28,733 nucleotides of DNA from Chara braunii (Eukaryota; Streptophyta; Charophyceae; Charales; Characeae). This document shows positions 27,707 to 28,733 of this stretch, in pieces; the first letter of the stretch is position 1, and each line of letters begins with the position of its first letter. The notes under the pieces are model-generated. The model saw nothing but the letters and a program-made list of their open reading frames with translations, was not told where the DNA came from and ran no database searches. The stretch covers positions 58,397 to 87,129 of the forward strand of contig BFEA01000111.1 in the NCBI GenBank assembly GCA_003427395.1, written 5' to 3'. Position numbers and translations under genes: made by a program.

Positions 27707-27783
27707 CACGGCCTGGAGGGGCCTTACTTTCCGTCTGGTCGGGCCCTGCAGGCCCGTGCGGATGCGCAGTATGCCACAATGGC

Positions 27784-27880
27784 CCTGGTGCAGGGGCCTG
27801 GATGGGGACAGCAACAACCCCGGCACACCAACCAGTGTGAGGAACAGCTTCAAGAGTCGATAAGGGGTGATCTTCGATGA
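27784..27880 (+). pseudogene. Open frame interrupted by E2 (right part)
   Basis: Continuation of the frame at 18180-18376, reading LVQGPGWGQQQPRHTNQCEE to a TGA at 27878-27880. See the left part for the argument and its limits. Confidence 0.3.
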
Positions 27881-28284
27881 GAATTGCCACTGCACCGCAA
27901 TATCATTGGGTACAAGAAGGTGGTGAGCAGGGCATCGAGATGCAAGCAGGGGTGGCATGAAGTTAGAAGCTAACAGGATGAGGCCAAGATGACCAAGAAC
28001 AAAAAGGCGACAAAGAGGACGCACAAGAATATGAACGCAAGGGAGCAGGGAGTACGTGTCCATGGTGACCAGCGTAGGGAGTGAGGCTCGAAGGGTAGAG
28101 GGGTGAGAAGGCTGGTGTTGACTGACAGCAATGGCAGGAACTATAATAATGATGTTGGTGTGGAGAGGGAGGGAGGACGATGGGATAGGAAGAAGAGGGA
28201 AGACTGGAAGGAGGAGAACGAGAATGCAGGGCATCAAGGACAATAGGAGGGGGTGGAGGGACGATGAGGGAGAGGAGGGGAAGA
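27881..28284. other. Flank with no gene recognised
   Basis: G/A-rich unique-looking sequence. A 205-codon minus-strand frame over 27674-28291 is Leu/Pro/Ser-rich, crosses the E2 LTR edge and is not a credible gene. Confidence 0.5.
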
Positions 28285-28432
28285 AGCTCAAGAAGAAGAA
28301 GAAGAAGAAGAAGAAGAAGAAGAAGAAGAAGAAGAAGAAGAAGAAGAAGAAGAAGAAGAAGAAAGAAGAAGAAGATAAAGAAGAAGGAGGAGGAGGAGGA
28401 GGAGGAGGAAAAGAAAGAGAAGAAGAAGAAAA
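28285..28432. repeat. (AAG)n/(AGG)n microsatellite
   Basis: A long run of AAG units followed by AGG units. Lys-, Arg- or Ser-runs in the frames across it are artefacts. Confidence 0.97.
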
Positions 28433-28733
28433 CTTTTAAGGCTTGGAGGCAGAATTGCTACGAGACTCACTCTCATAGACATCTTCTCTCCTACATATTT
28501 GTCAAAGGCCTGTACAAATGGGTACGACAGCTTCACAAGCGGTTCCACTTTATTGCGATCCTGCAGCATCTCCTGACGACAGCAGAAACATGGAGATCAT
28601 AGAAGAAAATGCACACTTATGGTAAATGCCACATACGCCGGCCTTTCAGGGAACTAGTTGGGCATGTGGTTGCTTCAGACACAGATCCAGTTACATAGTT
28701 ATATGAATTTATATCGCACTAATCTCATATATT
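28433..28733. other. Right edge with no gene recognised
   Basis: No family match, no obvious repeat and only short open frames are visible. Confidence 0.5.

Larger units (their letters stand above)
18377..27778 (-). mobile_element. Complete but dead Ty3/gypsy LTR retrotransposon E2
   Basis: Both LTRs, the primer site, polypurine tract and gag-protease-RT-RNase H-integrase order are present on the minus strand. ATGGC flanks the element exactly (18372-18376, 27779-27783), a 5-bp target duplication usual for gypsy elements. LTR ends are TGTTGCATAC and GTATGCCACA, an imperfect inverted pair. Over the first 237 aligned LTR bases I count ten differences, seven of them transitions. It is disabled by stops, frameshifts, an integrase truncation and an inserted solo LTR. 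Confidence 0.94.
25466..27778 (-). repeat. E2 5' LTR (right copy), interrupted by an insertion
   Basis: It begins TGTTGCATACC next to the primer site and ends TATGCCACA before the ATGGC duplication. About 1058 bases are LTR; the rest is the 1255-bp insertion at 26452-27706. A TATA-like site is at 26236-26244, so transcription would run left into gag. Confidence 0.93.

Noticed and set aside
27674-28291. 205-codon minus-strand frame as a gene
   Set aside because: It crosses the E2 LTR boundary and target duplication, so it cannot be one original gene, and no domain is visible.
28131-28602. Lys-, Arg- or Ser-rich open frames
   Set aside because: They are translations of the AAG/AGG microsatellite with no conserved part.

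Overview
The window looks like repeat-rich eukaryotic nuclear DNA with almost no confidently identifiable host gene. Two Ty3/gypsy LTR retrotransposons have primer sites close to the plant-type initiator-Met tRNA site. With them are a LINE, Harbinger/Tourist-like MITEs, A-tailed retroinsertions and many microsatellites. This suits a large green-lineage (streptophyte or charophyte-like) genome, but the species cannot be proven from the sequence.

Layout. (1) 138-6764, minus strand: gypsy element E1, reading from right to left as primer binding site (6753-6764), long leader, gag, protease, RT, RNase H, integrase and chromo-like tail. Its 5' LTR starts at 6768 and runs right; its 3' LTR is not recognised. 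E1 is broken by frameshifts, stops and deletions. (2) 8311-11025, minus strand: a 5'-truncated LINE with an RT domain and a C-terminal zinc-knuckle (zf-RVT), scarred by three tandem duplications. (3) 11030-18170: a mosaic of small repeats. It holds three copies of a type III hammerhead-ribozyme repeat (11608, 11919, 13395), a 332-bp near-palindrome, three TAA/GGGC-type MITEs, four short A-tailed insertions with target duplications, a tRNA-like (SINE) relic and several minisatellites. (4) 18377-27778, minus strand: gypsy element E2, with both LTRs and a perfect 5-bp target duplication (ATGGC at 18372-18376 and 27779-27783). A 1255-bp solo-LTR-like insertion (26452-27706) sits in the U3 of its 5' LTR. 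(5) 27784-28733: flank and a long AAG repeat.

How the parts relate. Nothing here is an operon. The window is a stack of insertions: E2 went into an older sequence, where it splits a short open reading frame that is continuous across the insertion. A solo LTR then went into E2. A 117-bp MITE went into the stem-I loop of the third hammerhead copy. E1 and E2 are both dead: catalytic residues of RNase H and integrase are changed and most premature stops lie one transition from a sense codon. The most novel signal is the hammerhead family. Its three copies align without gaps once the MITE is removed, can form stems I and III, and show paired changes in stem III, although each copy has lost a different essential core base.
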